DNA of 64,000 nt. Origin: Oxyruncus cristatus. Its lineage: Eukaryota; Chordata; Aves; Passeriformes; Cotingidae. Every line of letters starts with the position of its first letter. Position 1 is the first letter of the stretch. The position numbers and the translations under genes are program-made. The stretch lies in contig VXAY01002924.1 of assembly GCA_013399855.1 (NCBI GenBank), positions 195,257 through 259,256 of the forward strand. Reading direction: 5' to 3'. The notes below the pieces were generated by a model, which did no database searches, had not been told where the DNA came from, and saw nothing but the letters and a program-made list of their open reading frames with translations. Positions 48,967 through 62,300 of this stretch are shown here, in pieces.

Positions 48967-51900
48967 TCTCGTTCAAGAGTCTCTCAGGAGAGCAGGAGAT
49001 GGAAGGACCCATTTGCCTCATACGCATCTTTGGGGTGGGCAGGAAAGAGAAAAGTCAATTTAACAGGATGTAGTGAAATCAAAACACCACACTGTAGTAT
49101 TAGTGTTAGTTGTGGTCATCAGGCTACAGGCTATTCTGAGGTGCCTCTCTTTTGTTTTGATTTTTAATTTGATTTGGGAGCATGTCTGAGTAAGAACTTT
49201 GTACTGATCCAGGAGCTGCCTTCATTCATCATAATAGTACCCATGAGATGTAGCTGAGTCACCAAGTTGGGTTATTTTTTCTAACGTACATCTGTGTTTT
49301 ATTCAATTATAAAGTCCAGATCCTCCTGCTTTCTGTTACAGCCTTTTTATCTTACTCCGGTCTTGTCAAAATCAATTTGTAACTCTGTGGTGTACACATG
49401 CAATTAGTTTTAATTTGCTATGTGTTTCCAAGGGTGACTGACATTTAATATTTTCTTCTGAGGGTCTCATTAGTATTGTGTACCCATAATCTATTCTATG
49501 GGTGTAATGACAGAGGATAAGTGAGCTATTGAACAGCATCCATCTGTCCACTTAGTGAATGGCCAGAGGGAAATACAGGGAGAAAATAGATGGATAATTG
49601 TCCGCATTCATGTATTTTGCAGATTAGAAAAGTCAAATACAGCACTGTAGGTTTGCTGTGAGCTTCAAGGATTTTGACCCTTCATGACCCAGAAGATGCT
49701 TCTTAGCAATAATTTTAACACGCCAAGCCATGAGGAAATATGGCAAAGTAGGTGAAGAGAATGATGACTTATTTATAAAGCAAAGTATTTCAAACCCCAC
49801 TATCCTGGACAATTCTTGAGGTTTGTTATTTCAGGATATTCACTTTTATCACACTGTGGCATAATTCACATGGATTGTCTTGGTGATTTTAGTATTGTAT
49901 GTTTCTATAGAAAAATGAACAAAGCCAAAACAACATGCAGAGTTTTTTTTGACTCTGACCTTTCATTAGATTCCTTTTAAAAATCGGTTTTGCTGTTCAT
50001 ATTGTTCTCCACCTCTGTCTGATAAAATTCCCCTATCTCACTCATTATTGCTGAGGTGCCTATCATAGTGATGCAAGAGCAGGACAGATGGTAAGGGCAG
50101 ATGAAAGAGCAGATTGTACCGTTAGATTGCACGGTTATTTATGCCAGGGCAAAGGACAAGCAGGGGATTGCTTACCAGAACAACTGCTCTTATCTACAGT
50201 GCTTTTGAAGTTGTGTCTGCTGCTTGTAGTGTGTGTCATCATAGAGCCTTTGGCTTTCATCAGCCCGTGTGACATGTGGTAGTGCAACATTTTCTCATTT
50301 GCAGAAATGCTACTCTGCACTGCAGAGGGGTTTCCTCAGTTTTTCTTGCATTTGATCATGCTATGAATGCTTGCTTTTTTCATGTGCATTTCCATGTCCT
50401 TTTTTGTAGAAAACTTTTTAAGTGATTTTTTTGCTGTTGTTGTTTTGTTTTGTTTTATGCTGAATTCATGTAGAGCTTTTACTTAAGGAAATTTTAAAAT
50501 TATATTAGCATTTATGTTTAGATGCATGCATTCATTCACATGTTCTATAGAAAATATATTTAGACATGTAGTAAATAACTAGTAATAACTGCATGCAAAA
50601 TTTACCCTCAATTTTTCTTATAACATTATAATAATTACTCAGTAGTAGCAATCCATTACTTGTATCCATATAAATCTTAAAATAAACAAACTCCAAACCC
50701 TCCCATACTTTTGTCTGAAAATTTGCCATAAATACATGCATCTTGCTATTGACTTTCTCCAATATTTCTTCAATATTCTGCTCCATTTGTATAGGTATTA
50801 GTTTTTTTTATATATAAATATAAGGTTTATATTTTTATACTATTATATATTATAACTTTATACTTTTAATAAATACAATTTGCTATATGTATATAATTTA
50901 TAATCATTATAAGGATATAATATGTCTTTATGTTAAGAAGTGACTTTGTATCAGCAGATTATTAAAAAGAGAGTGAAAGCATAATTAAAAGTATGGGTCT
51001 TGTATTCCTGTTCAGGTGCTTGTAAAACAAATGCAAGGACTTATGTCTCTTCCTTTTCTCAGCTTAAAGAATAGGCTAGGCTTTTTGACCTATTTCATTT
51101 GCTAATCAATCACATCGCAGCTCATCTTATGCCTCACATAAGAAAATTATATGGAGGTAAAAAGTTCAGTGTGGTATTAAAATCATCTTTCTATGTGAGA
51201 AGTCGCATCGGTGTTTTTCATGAAGCTGATTTGATTGCATGTGGGAATTTGCCATCTTTATATGTAGCTACCCCCCATTTATATTAATGACATATGAAAA
51301 TAGAAAAGAAAAACAACAAAAATGTATTCTTGACATTCAAAAGTTTTCCTTTCCTTATGTATGTGTAGTAATTTTTAAGAATTTATTCTTTCTCAAAACC
51401 AAGAAATACCAGTGTTGATATCAGCTTATTTTCCTTTTAGTCTCTCTAATGGTTCTTCTAAATTATTCTCCCAAATGGCCTAACCATTTGGAAAAACATA
51501 TGAAAGGATGAGATGATTGAAAGAATGTGTCTGTCTTCAAAGTTGGCTTTTCATACAGATGAGTGAAATACTGTGGATAGTACATCAGTTACAAGACAGT
51601 ATGCTTTAGCTTTTGTGCTTCTAAACCTTTCCCGTGCCTGAGCTGACTTTAATATAGTTTGGTCACTTTTCCCTGGACTTGCTGGCCTGAACCAAGGCTG
51701 CTCACTGCATTTTAGCCTATCACAGCAACTATATAACTTCAGTGTTCAGTTAAGCCTGTCAGACAGCAAGCTTGTGCATGAACAGAAAAAAAAGAATAAG
51801 ATTTAAGACTCTTTAAACATATGTTTAACATATTCAATCTATTTGCTCATATTGAACATGTTAAGCATTGGCATCTGGCAAGGGATATCAGACTGTTTTT

Positions 51901-51971
51901 ACAGCCACCTTCTCTGGACTCCAGAGACAATTTGATCTTGCAAATTCAGCAGAACTTGCCACTTCCAAAAT
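48967..51971. other. Single-copy AT-rich DNA, no gene seen
   Basis: No gene recognised. It contains a TTTTG repeat near 50432-50457 and an AT-rich low-complexity stretch at 50801-50932. Confidence 0.55.
50801..50932. repeat. AT-rich low-complexity stretch
   Basis: About 130 bases composed almost wholly of A and T, with many TATA steps and no regular unit. Easily melted DNA, no evident function. Confidence 0.8.
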
Positions 51972-52531
51972 TGGTGGTGCTGTTGGATGAGTCTGCAGTA
52001 TGTGCTTACATCCAAGAGAGCCAAGCATATTCTGGGCTGCATCAAAAGCAGCATGACCAGAAGGTCAAAGGAGGTGATTCTCCCTTACTTCTCCTCTCCT
52101 GAGACCCTACCTGGAGTGCTGCATCCAACTCTGAGGTCCCCAGCAAAGGAAGGACATTGGCCTGTTGGAGCGAGTCCAGAGTTGATTAGAGAGATGGAGC
52201 GCTGCTCCTATGAGGAAAGTCTGGGAGAATTGAGATTGTTCAGCCTTGAAGATAGGAGTGACCTAAAGGGGTCAGTACCTAAAAGGGGCCTGCAAGAAGT
52301 CTGGAAAGACTTTCTACAAGGGTACGTAGTGACAGGGTAATGAGGAATGGCTTTAAACTGAAAGTGGGCAGGTTTAGGTAAGGTATCAGAAAGAAATTCT
52401 TTGCTGTGATGGTGGTGAGGCACTGGAACAGGTTGCCCAGAGAAATGGTGGATGCACCATTTCTGGAAGTGCTCAAGACTGGGTTGAATAGAGCAACCTG
52501 GTGTAGTGGAAGATGTCCCTGCTTTAGGTAC
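51972..52531 (+). mobile_element. CR1 LINE fragment, 3' terminus missing
   Basis: ORF2 C-terminal coding remnants occur in order, with AKHILGCIKSSMTRRSKEVILP in frame from 51987. A shifted frame carries the 'gagaccctacctggagt' (RPHLEYC) region, then YEESLGELRLFSLEDRSDL. The 3'UTR follows with CACTGGAACAGGTTGCCCAG and GAGCAACCTGGTGTAGTG. The final GGTTGGACTAGATGATC...ATTCTATGATT part is absent, so the element breaks off near 52531. Compared with consensus the coding part also has internal deletions. Inactive. Confidence 0.92.
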
Positions 52532-55500
52532 ATGACCACTTTTTGGTCAAGGAAGGCACACCACTAAAATAAAGACACAGAGATTCTTTTTTTTTAGGTT
52601 AAATGACTTTCTTCATTTTTTCTTCTTAGTTTTAGAAACAAGTAAAGAAGAGTTAGAATGTAAATGTGCTGCCTTGCCAAAAAGGAAATCCTGTTTCAGT
52701 CAAACTGTCTTCCATTGAAATGGATATTGGTCTTTTCTCATTGTTCCTCAAGTAACTTTCAGTGGGTGAATTTATACAAGTATAAATTATTCTTATAGTC
52801 AGTAACAGCAAGGATTTTGACACTGCAGTTCGAGTCAAAAGCAAATATTAAATGTAACACATTCTATTATAGTAAATTCCACTGTGACTGTGCATACAGA
52901 TATCTTGTTTACATTTTCCTACAGAGGAATAATTGTAGGAGTAAGGTGGTTGACAGAAATGAACTGTGTCCTTTCAGTGGCTGTTGGACTACTGAGAGTT
53001 GCAGTTTAGTTCAGTAGTGCACCTTTGGAGCAAATCTCATCTGCAGTTTTGTTGATGCCGCAAAGCCATCTTGATGCATGTAAAGAAGACACGTGGTGAA
53101 ACTAAATTGGAAGCAAAATGCAGTTTAGAAGCCAAAATAATAAGTAAAAGACTTGGAGATTCTCTATATTATGTGTTTTAGTTCACTGTAACCTCTTTTT
53201 CAAAATGTTTCACTTGTGACTGAATCTCTCTACTGAGTGATGAAGCAAGAAACAGTTGGTATTCATCTGCAGTATTAGATTTGGTCATGAAATAAGTACA
53301 AAGTAAAATGCAGCACATTTTCAGTATTTCTGAAGTATTTCAGTATTTCTAGGTGGTTATATGAAATAGAGATTAAAAAAACAAAGCAGACAAAATAAAA
53401 AAAAAAAAAAGGGAAATCCAAACCAAACAAATGCTAGTATTAATCTAGCCTTCCTACCTCAGATTTGTGGTTGTAGTGGTTTTTTTTAATAATGCTTGAC
53501 AATATTTCTTTTTATGCTAACATAGCAGAAAGCAGAATTAGCTTTTTTCTCTCTCCAACACATCTACTCTTTGATGAATGACTGTCAGAATTGATTTTGG
53601 TACGGAAAGCAAAAGGACTCTAATGTCTTTTTTTTTTTTTTATTGATGGATTAATCTTTTATTAATATTAAGAATGTCCCATTATGAAGTCTTTCACTTT
53701 GGAAATATTCTGAAGCTATAAAAACCTGTATGAATCTCAGTTTTTATTTCTAGGACTTCAGAGAATTGTTTTCTGGAAACAAACAAAAAATTATGAGACA
53801 ATTTGAAATTCTTAAATGTTTTGTTATTCCCTTTATTCATTGCCATTGTTTTGAAATTTTAGATTTATTTAATATGAAAACCAATTGTAGGAGCAATTGT
53901 TCCAAGCCTTGTTGTTAGAGAAATAAAAATTGTAATCAGTCTTGAAACATCTATATCTATTTGGAGACAACAAAACCTCTTATCTAAGTTTAGATATGTA
54001 GAGGATTAAAAACTATAAAACCTCTTATTGGAGTTTTGATATAATATATTTAGGATTAGAAATATTTGTCATCATGTTTATGGCCTGTTTATCAGCATTT
54101 GCTAAGGATGCATTGTTGGGGTGAAACTCTACACTCTGGGCTTATTTTCAGGCCACAGATTTAAAATGCAAAAAGGTAAATCCTCCGGTGCTTAAATATA
54201 ATAAATGTAAATACAAGGACTTGAAAAAGCAGATGAAATTCAGCAAGTATCTTGCTTCTGTGGTCTAAATTTTCCTTTATTTGGGGTAAAAATGCAATGT
54301 ATTTGGGAAAGAAAGAAGTCAAAATACTTAAAGGAAGAATCTATGTAGAAGCTATGGCAACATTTAATTTTTTTCTAATGAGAAGGATACTGAGTAAGCA
54401 GGAGAGTGGATATGGAGCATAAGATCATTTGGTACTTTTTATTTTTCAAAAATTTAGTTGAAATAATGTGTATCTCACTTCTGAGGACTGACTAGAACAC
54501 ACATCTATTTATATCTTTTCTCTGGGTTCTCTTATTGACATTACAGACCAAAGCCAACATTGTCTGTCCGCTATTTGTGCAGAATAATTGTAAATGGGGG
54601 CAGAGAATATATGATGCTTCTGCTTATCAATTCTGACCTTTCTAAAATTTTAGGGCTGATGAAATTTCCTGAAAAGCATTTATATGAACTAATTAGGTGA
54701 CATTTATATGAACTAAAGGTGACATTTAGATATGACATGATAAATGATATTTCCAACCCCCCCCTAATTTGTCTTGCAATTAGGTTAGTATTTTCATTTG
54801 TGTCTCTATAGGCAGTGTGGGAAGATCCTGAAATAGGTTCCAGTTTGTATTGGGTTGCTATATATATTTATTCACTGAGCTTCCTCAGAATTTACATTAG
54901 TCTGATATTATCCAGTGCGAATTTAAGTCTCAAAAAGATCCCAGGCAGGACTCAAAGTTCCCTTTGAACTCTTGAGATGATGTAAACTCACTGACTTCCA
55001 TGAAGCCGACACAAATTTATATTCTGTCTTTTTGCCTTCTGAGTGAATATTTTCTTTTAATATGTAAGAGTATATGTCATATCTAGCTGTTAGATGTAAG
55101 TATACAATATATACTGCAGAGCCTTTCATGTTAATTTAGTGTAGTCAGTAGTGGGTGTGACAATGAGGTGTTACTGATGTAAAGAAATGTACTGGCTCAC
55201 CACATGCTTTCTTTGCTCTGGTGTGGCAGCAGCAGAAACCAGGACTGGTCTGGCATCCTGGGGCTCCTCATTTGCTGTTTCTTACCCATCACCCTCTTTG
55301 CCCCACTGGCTCTCTGCAGGGGCTCTTTATGGCTTTGCTAAAAGTTGGGCTGAACATAAAACACAGTTGGGCTAAGTTTTATTAGAGTGCACTTTCTGGC
55401 CAATGGTAATAAAACTAAAGTGCGTGGAAATGGGAGAGGGAGAAAAGAGGAAGGGACAAAGTATGTGTAAATCATACTGTAGGTGAAGATCACCTGTCAT

Positions 55501-57785
55501 TCTCAAGCAGTTTATTCAGTTTTGGAAAAGCAGTGCCAATATTACAGATGCCAGATGATGACAACTGATTTATACTGTAACTTTTATGCTATCTTTACAT
55601 CCTATGTGTGTACTTAGAAGAACTGATACGAAATATATGACTTCTCTTCTTTGGTTCATCCTAAGTTCAGAAAGATAGAAAGAGCTGTCATTTCAAAGAA
55701 ATACTTCTTCAGTCCAGAGATATGCTATCGAAGGGGTAATCCCACATACTTGTCTGTGTGTCTCAAGTGTTTTCAAATATATAATTGACTTTTGCACCCA
55801 TTCCAAAAGCTTGCAGTTCTTCTGATCTTGTCTGGCTTTCCTTTTGTGTAACCAAACCAGAACACTGGGGGGACATGGAAGGGGAATACAGAGGGACTAG
55901 TGAGAGCCCAGGGGTAATTGATCAGATGCCCTCTTTAGCAGTTGGGGAGGGTGTAAACAGCAAATCAACATCATGGGGGAATTATGCTTTTGAGTCTTAC
56001 TTCGCTTACAGCATCAGGTTTTTCACAGCTCTAACAAAATGGAAAATTGGTTTTAGGGAGCATTTTATATAGCAATGATTTTTGCATAACTGTCTTCTGC
56101 TAACTTTTCTTATTGCTGAGATTACTCTTGTGAAATTCTTTGTGTCTTGGAGTTTTCTCATCACTAATAGGAATTTGTGCGTTGTCAGAGGTATGTAACC
56201 TTGAAGTACAATTACACATGAAGAAATATTGGAGCAGCAGTAAGAGCTTGAAATATAACCATCACTACATAGAAAGTCAGAGATAAGTGTGAAGAACAGA
56301 GCTGATAAATTCTTTACCCATACAGAAATGTCTAAATAATGAGGTGTTTTCAAACAAAGCCTTCAATTCCTGTTAAATATGAGAATTCCATTGTCTGTCT
56401 GGTTTTAAGGAATTACTCTCTGTCACCTCTTGCTTAGGGCCCTCTCTCCCCACATCCTTCTGCCAGCAGATTGATACTGGGCGCTGTTCAGATTGGTTTG
56501 AGTTTGAGTTTGTGTTTTTTCCTTTACAGGGACTTTCTCTCCCATTATCCACTGTTGGCACAGCCAGCATACAACCAGTCAAGATGGCAAAGACAATAAA
56601 AAAAAGGCTTAGCTATTCTCCAAAGCTTTATCTAATTGGAATGATACATGGCACAACTTAAATTTCACTAACGTAGCTGCAGTCAAAGATGTTTTGCTAA
56701 GCATGGCTGACACACAAATGTTTAACGAACTAGATTTTATTTTGTTTGTCACAAATATGTGTTTTGCTTCAACAAAAGGCTCAAAGGATTTTGCCAAGAT
56801 GTAGCCATGTGACTAAATGTTTTTCTCTGTTTAATACCTAAGCAGCTCTCAGTGCCTTTTGTTTTGTTTTGTTTTCAGTCTACATTCAGCTTGTGTAGCC
56901 TTGCCAACACAGAAGTTACCAGCAACTCTGAATGTCAGATTTTAATTTAGTTGAAGTGCAAAATAGCTGTTAATAATGACTTTTGGATTTGAGGAATTTA
57001 GCAGATTGTTTTAATGAATCCATGCTAATTTACTGAGTTTGCAACTTAATGTGTCTCATTTTGCAAAACCTTAAAGAAGACACTAAAGTTAATTGGAACT
57101 GTGCTATATTTTCATGTATACCCCTTTTTTAAGTGCACTAGAAAGGAGAATGGATAGTTTTCTGATTTAAAAAAAAAAAATTCTGTGATCTGACATTCTT
57201 CTTACCAACAATCATTGTCAAATTTGTGATTATGTGTGAGTTACATCTGTAGTATGTATTTCAGTTTGAGCTAAAAGAGGTTGAGATAATAATGGAATAC
57301 AACAATAATCAGTGAAGTACTGAATTTTAATTAGATTTTTGTGTAAAATAAACGGGTAGAACAAAGGGAATTCACTGAACTGCAATTTTTGTAACTGTTA
57401 GAAGTTATTAAAAATAGGTATTTAGAATGCATTCTATTTCTTAGGTAATGTATGCTAATTAATTTGCTATTCTTAAGGTAATACTGCATTAATAAATACT
57501 TGTATTTAGTACAATTTGATAGATTAAAATTGCTTTAACAACTGTGCTTTTTGTGAAAATATTAACCAAGCCATGTAGTTGATGTTTTTAAAAGCGTAAT
57601 CCAGAGACATATAGAAGATTTGTTGGAACACTGAGGGGACGTACATAAGTACTTTCCATTTACAGTTACACTCAGAAGCAGCCAAGAACCAATTCAGCTC
57701 TTAAACTGAGCTTTTTACTTGCTCTGATGTAACAGTTATGCTAGTTTCAAGCCCAAAGAGTAAGATACAGAGCTGAATCCATATA
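52532..57785. other. Single-copy AT-rich DNA, no gene seen
   Basis: No exon, CR1 or RNA gene recognised. It holds A14 (53397-53410) and T14 (53628-53641) runs, a small tandem repeat at 54677-54730, a TTTTG repeat near 56857-56876, and a TAAT-rich patch near 57420-57520. Confidence 0.55.
54677..54730. repeat. Short tandem repeat, 22-24-bp unit
   Basis: CATTTATATGAACTAA occurs at 54677 and again at 54701. Each is followed by a GGTGA ending, and then a third partial CATTTAGATATGA starts at 54723. A minor slippage-type duplication. Confidence 0.85.
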
Positions 57786-58168
57786 TTGAGGGAGCTGGGG
57801 TTGCTTAGCCTAGAGAAAAGGAGTCTTAGGGGTGACCTTATCGCTTCTCTACAGCTACGTGAAAGGAGGTTGTAGCCAGGAGGGGGTTGGCTCTTTTCTC
57901 ATCCTTCTCTCATCCTAGTGACAGGATGAGAGGACATAGTCTCAAGCTATGCCAGGGGAGGTTCAACTTGGGCATCAGAAGGAATTTCTTCACGGAAAGG
58001 GTTGTTAAACATCGTAATGGACTGCCCAAGGAGGTGGTGGAGTACCATCCCTGTTCAAGAAATGACTGGACGTGGCGCTTAGTGGTCTAGTTGGCAAGGT
58101 GGTGGTCAGTCAAAGGTTGGACTCATTGATCTTCGAGGTCTTTTCCGGCCTAAATTATTCTGTCATTC
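57786..58168 (+). mobile_element. CR1 LINE, well-preserved 3' end
   Basis: The 5'-truncated element begins in the last ORF2 codons (GGAGCTGGGGTTGCTTAGCC, then AGGGGTGACCTTAT). It includes the full 3'UTR: AAAGGAGGTTGTAGCCAGG, GGAATTTCTTCACGGAAAGG, GACTGCCCAAGGAGGTGGTGG, TGGACTCATTGATCTTCGAGG and GTCTTTTCCGGCC. It finishes with the ATTATTCTGTCATTC tail. Of the seven copies it looks closest to consensus, so it is probably among the youngest. Same subfamily type as 35261-35441. Confidence 0.95.
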
Positions 58169-58584
58169 CGGGACTAGAAATTTCACAACCAGCCATTTAA
58201 GGCAAGGCTTGGCAGATTTCTGGTGGAGAAGGGGGGAGGGAGGGTGAAGAAGTATATATACAGTATTGCTGATGTAGTAACTTTGTTATCTTTCTGTCCT
58301 TTTAAAATGATGAAAGGCAAAGAAAATGGCAGTGGAATTTAAGGTGATGTAAAGATTTTAATGTACTTTTTAATGTGATTCCTGGAAATATTCTTTCACA
58401 TGCAAGTGATGCATGCAGTCCAATCTTGTGGCAATAATAAGACAAAAAAAAAAAATCTTTTAACACAGCAATCTATCGTATTGGTGTACACAATATGTTA
58501 CTTTGAAATAAGTTTATTGTGTTAGATTAGTTTCAAAGAGTAGGTGGGGTTTTGTCCCCTCTTTGCTATCAAACTTGTAATTGT

Positions 58585-58608
58585 CATTGATAATTGTCAT
58601 TATCAATG
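58585..58608. repeat. Perfect hairpin, 10-bp stem
   Basis: CATTGATAAT, loop TGTC, ATTATCAATG. Perfect 10-bp arms. Confidence 0.88.
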
Positions 58609-59323
58609 TGAATGAAACTCAAAGAAAAGCTTTTAAAACTCTTCTCAAAATGGGGTTTTCTTTTCTTCATGGATGCATATGGCATTCAACATTTCCATCA
58701 GCTGTTATAGGTCAATGGACCCAAGACTACATTTAGTGTCCACTAACAATTGTTTAGGTGTTTAGCCCAAGACACGAAAAAACAGATTCACTAGTAATTT
58801 GAGAAATATTCCTGGTAAATTTTCAGAATAAATGTTCATGATGGCCTTCAAATACTGTCTTTCTAAATTTCAAAATGGCACTGTATCAAATACAGTGCTT
58901 CACATTTTGGTTCAAAAACTCTTTTACCTTGTGGCAAAGTTATAGAGCTGGAGTTGTTTATTGATTTAAAAAAGAGAACTGGCTTCTTCTGATTTGAAAG
59001 GAAGAGTTGGTTTATTTTGGATTGGTCTGGGAATCATCATACAGAAATTATTTTCCCAGTTATAAAACTTGTCTATTATACTCCATATGGAAATTTTCCC
59101 AGTGAAGCCCACATAAGGTCAGGTGTTTAATAATCCTGGTGAAATATATCTATAGTTTATGAACATAGAGTTCTCTTCTAACTGGTGGTGCTTCTGCCTC
59201 ATCCTGGGACTCTTAATTGGATTCTCTTCTGTATCTAATCATGAACATTAGTTAGTCAATTGTTATCTATTTCCTAGGTATTTCCATCTTCTGTGGATAT
59301 GATGATTCTGCAGTGTCAATATG

Positions 59324-59347
59324 AGTTATTAACAATAGTTAATAACT
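59324..59347. repeat. Perfect hairpin, 10-bp stem
   Basis: AGTTATTAAC, loop AATA, GTTAATAACT. Perfect 10-bp arms. The GTTAAT half-sites resemble HNF1-type homeodomain sites, but the spacing differs from the canonical one. Confidence 0.88.
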
Positions 59348-62300
59348 GTGCCAATAGTAAAATTGCTTCTATAGCAAACAGGGGACAGATCTTCTGAGCG
59401 AGCTGATTCTGCTTTGTTTCCTAGTTGTGCAGTCTCAGTTCCTGCAGAGGTAGATGGTGAACTTCAAGAACTCTGAATAATTCATTTGTCTCCAGTAACA
59501 TTGTGTAAAGAGGCAAGGATACTTTGGTCTCAGCAGCACCGAAAACTTCAAAGCAGTATTACTCTTGGGTTTCACAATACAAATATCCAGCTATGCTGAA
59601 GTCTGCTATTTTCTGACTGTCACCCATTCCTGTGTTACTGCAGAACTGTTTGCGCAGCTATGTGCTGAAATAGATTGGAAAACTGATGGATCTTTCTTTC
59701 TTGAGAGGTAGAAAAAGGAGGAAAGGAAATTACCAAGAGATTTTGTCTAATGTTTTATATCATAAACTGTAGTTCAAATTTTTCTGTAGGCATCCAGAGA
59801 GATTGCTTAAACATTATAAACCACATTTGACAAAAGTGACATTAATTACAAGATTTAAAGCATCATTCAGAAGTGTTTTGCAGTTAGGTCTAGAATAGAA
59901 TGTGTGAAGTTAAAAACTAGTTAAATGCTGTGAACATGTTTCTCCTGATACAAAGATGTAACTTTCACATTGCGAGTAACTGCTGCAGCCATTTAATAGT
60001 AAAGCTGCTGTTAAAAAAAAAAAAAAAATGACAGAAAACTTATTCCAGACATGGAATAGTACCAGCAAAAGTAAAAGTGAATTAAACCCTTTGAAGCTTT
60101 GTAGTGCTCATAAAAAAAGTCATACCTTGAGTACTACCAATGACGACTTTATTTTACAAAGACTAAAAAAATAAAATATTCCAATATTAAATAGAGATCT
60201 TTCTAACTTCAGTGTCTCAAGCTGTATTTTCGTAATCATTAGTAATTGATCTATGCCCTACAGGATTACCCAGAAATACAGATATAATCTGCACCAAAAG
60301 GAGGCAAAAGTCTTTTGTTTGTTTCTGTTCAAATTTTTCAATCCCTATGCTAGGAGTTTCTACCACCTTTATTCTTCTGTACATCACAATACATGGAACA
60401 GTACAGCCAGCATGTAGGAGCAAAGAGAAACACGTCGAAGTGAAAGCAGAAGATTAAACATGCTAGCCTAAGGCATTTCTAGCCCAGAAATGAGCTTATC
60501 ACAATTTGTGGAGTCAGATGCTTAGCAAAAGTCGACATCAAACATGTAGCTCTGAGAGTACCGAGTGAGAGTGCTGCATGAAAAGAGAAAAATAATAGAC
60601 GAGAAAAATAGTTAATGGCTGCAGCGGTGCAGTACAGGCTCGGTGCAAAGGCAGGCTGTGTCAGTGCTGTGTATTTCTCAGTTTCATGTCAATAATTTGC
60701 CGTCATCTGTTTTAGCTGGTGTTTACCTGTTGCTCTCACTTCAGAAAGCAACTTACAGTCATGCCTTTTTCCTGCAAAGTCCAGCTGATACAGGCACAGG
60801 GGGAATAAAGCTTTCTTTCTACAATATTTGAAGTGGATTTAAAAGCTGATGCAAAGAATTAAAGGTCAATTAATTTATATAAAATCAATCACAGCAGTAG
60901 TATCAACTGATTCTATCAAATGATCAGTAACAGTATATCAAATTTCAGTTGAAATTAGTTACTTATATCTTTTGGTTAAGCTCTTTAATCTGCTTTAAAT
61001 GCAAAAAATTCAGTCACTGATATCAAGTGGACTTGGTTGCGTCAAAACAAAATTTCTCACATACACTTCTTATATTCTTGAATTGTGTTAATTTAGTTAC
61101 TTTGAAATTTCAGTGTTTGGATGTAATTTTTTTCCTGGAACTAGTGCTGAGATAAATGTGAACAAAATGAGCATTTTTTGCACAGGATTTGCCTTGCTGT
61201 TTACACTAGATATGGTTGGGAAGAGGTTGTTTCTTTTTTTTTCATAAGAGATTTAATTGCATGTAGTGGATGACATGGCTTAAAACAAGAAGAGAAATGT
61301 GAGAAGGCTGTCAAAAAAGTTGTCAGCTAGGTGTTCATAGCTTTCTACTGTTTTCTGATCCTTCAGCAAGTTCTTTTTTTAGACTGACTCATCTGACTCT
61401 TATAACTTCCTTTGGAAGAAGTCTCCGCAGGCGTTTTAATGACACTTAGTATTTTTTTCTGATCCACTTGGATGTTTTGCTGTTGCTGAAGAGCCTTTCC
61501 TTTGTCAAATATACTCATTCCTATATCTAAATTTTCCTCATTTTGAGATTGCTGTTTGCAAACTGTCTGGAGCACTTTCACAATGTTTACTTGCCCCTGC
61601 TTCCACCTTTGCTCTCCTTCAAAATCCCTATGAAAAGTCTCACTCAGAATACAGAAGTTAAAAGTATAAATCAACAAAATTGTCTGTGACAGAAGAATAC
61701 TTAACACACCTTTTAAACACCTTAAACTTCCAAACTAATGTGGCACAGATGCAGGAATTCAGATGCTCCTTGTTGCTGAAAAAAAAGATTACCAGAAGAG
61801 CTATCAAGAAATTACTAAAGAGAGAAATGGCTCAAAGAACTGAGATCAAATGGGAAGAAGGAAAAGGTGCAGGGAACATCTTGGTAACAGGGAAAGACAG
61901 AAGGGAAGGATATGAAAACAAAATAGAAATTATTTAGAGGCTAAAGGCTGCTTACAGCACCCTCAAAAAACATAATACTGCAGATCAAGAAAGCAGAAGT
62001 TGAGAGACTGAAATTATGTTTACAGAGCTGGAAGAGAAAGTAAGTCAAAAAGCAAAAAAAGAATGAAAGAACAGAGAGACTTCATTATTGCAGGTTTTTT
62101 ATACATTATAATCTAGTTTCTTCTTTTCAAATGTTACATAAAATTTGATGTAGTCAGGTTCAGACTAAAAGCTGCTTGCTTTTCTCTTCAAAGTGTTCTT
62201 TGAATATTATACCCTACTTAATTTTGTGAAGGAAAAGGAAATACTGTTGTTACCGTGCCTTACAGTGGTGGGCTAGGCAGAAACTGGATTGGTCATGGGT

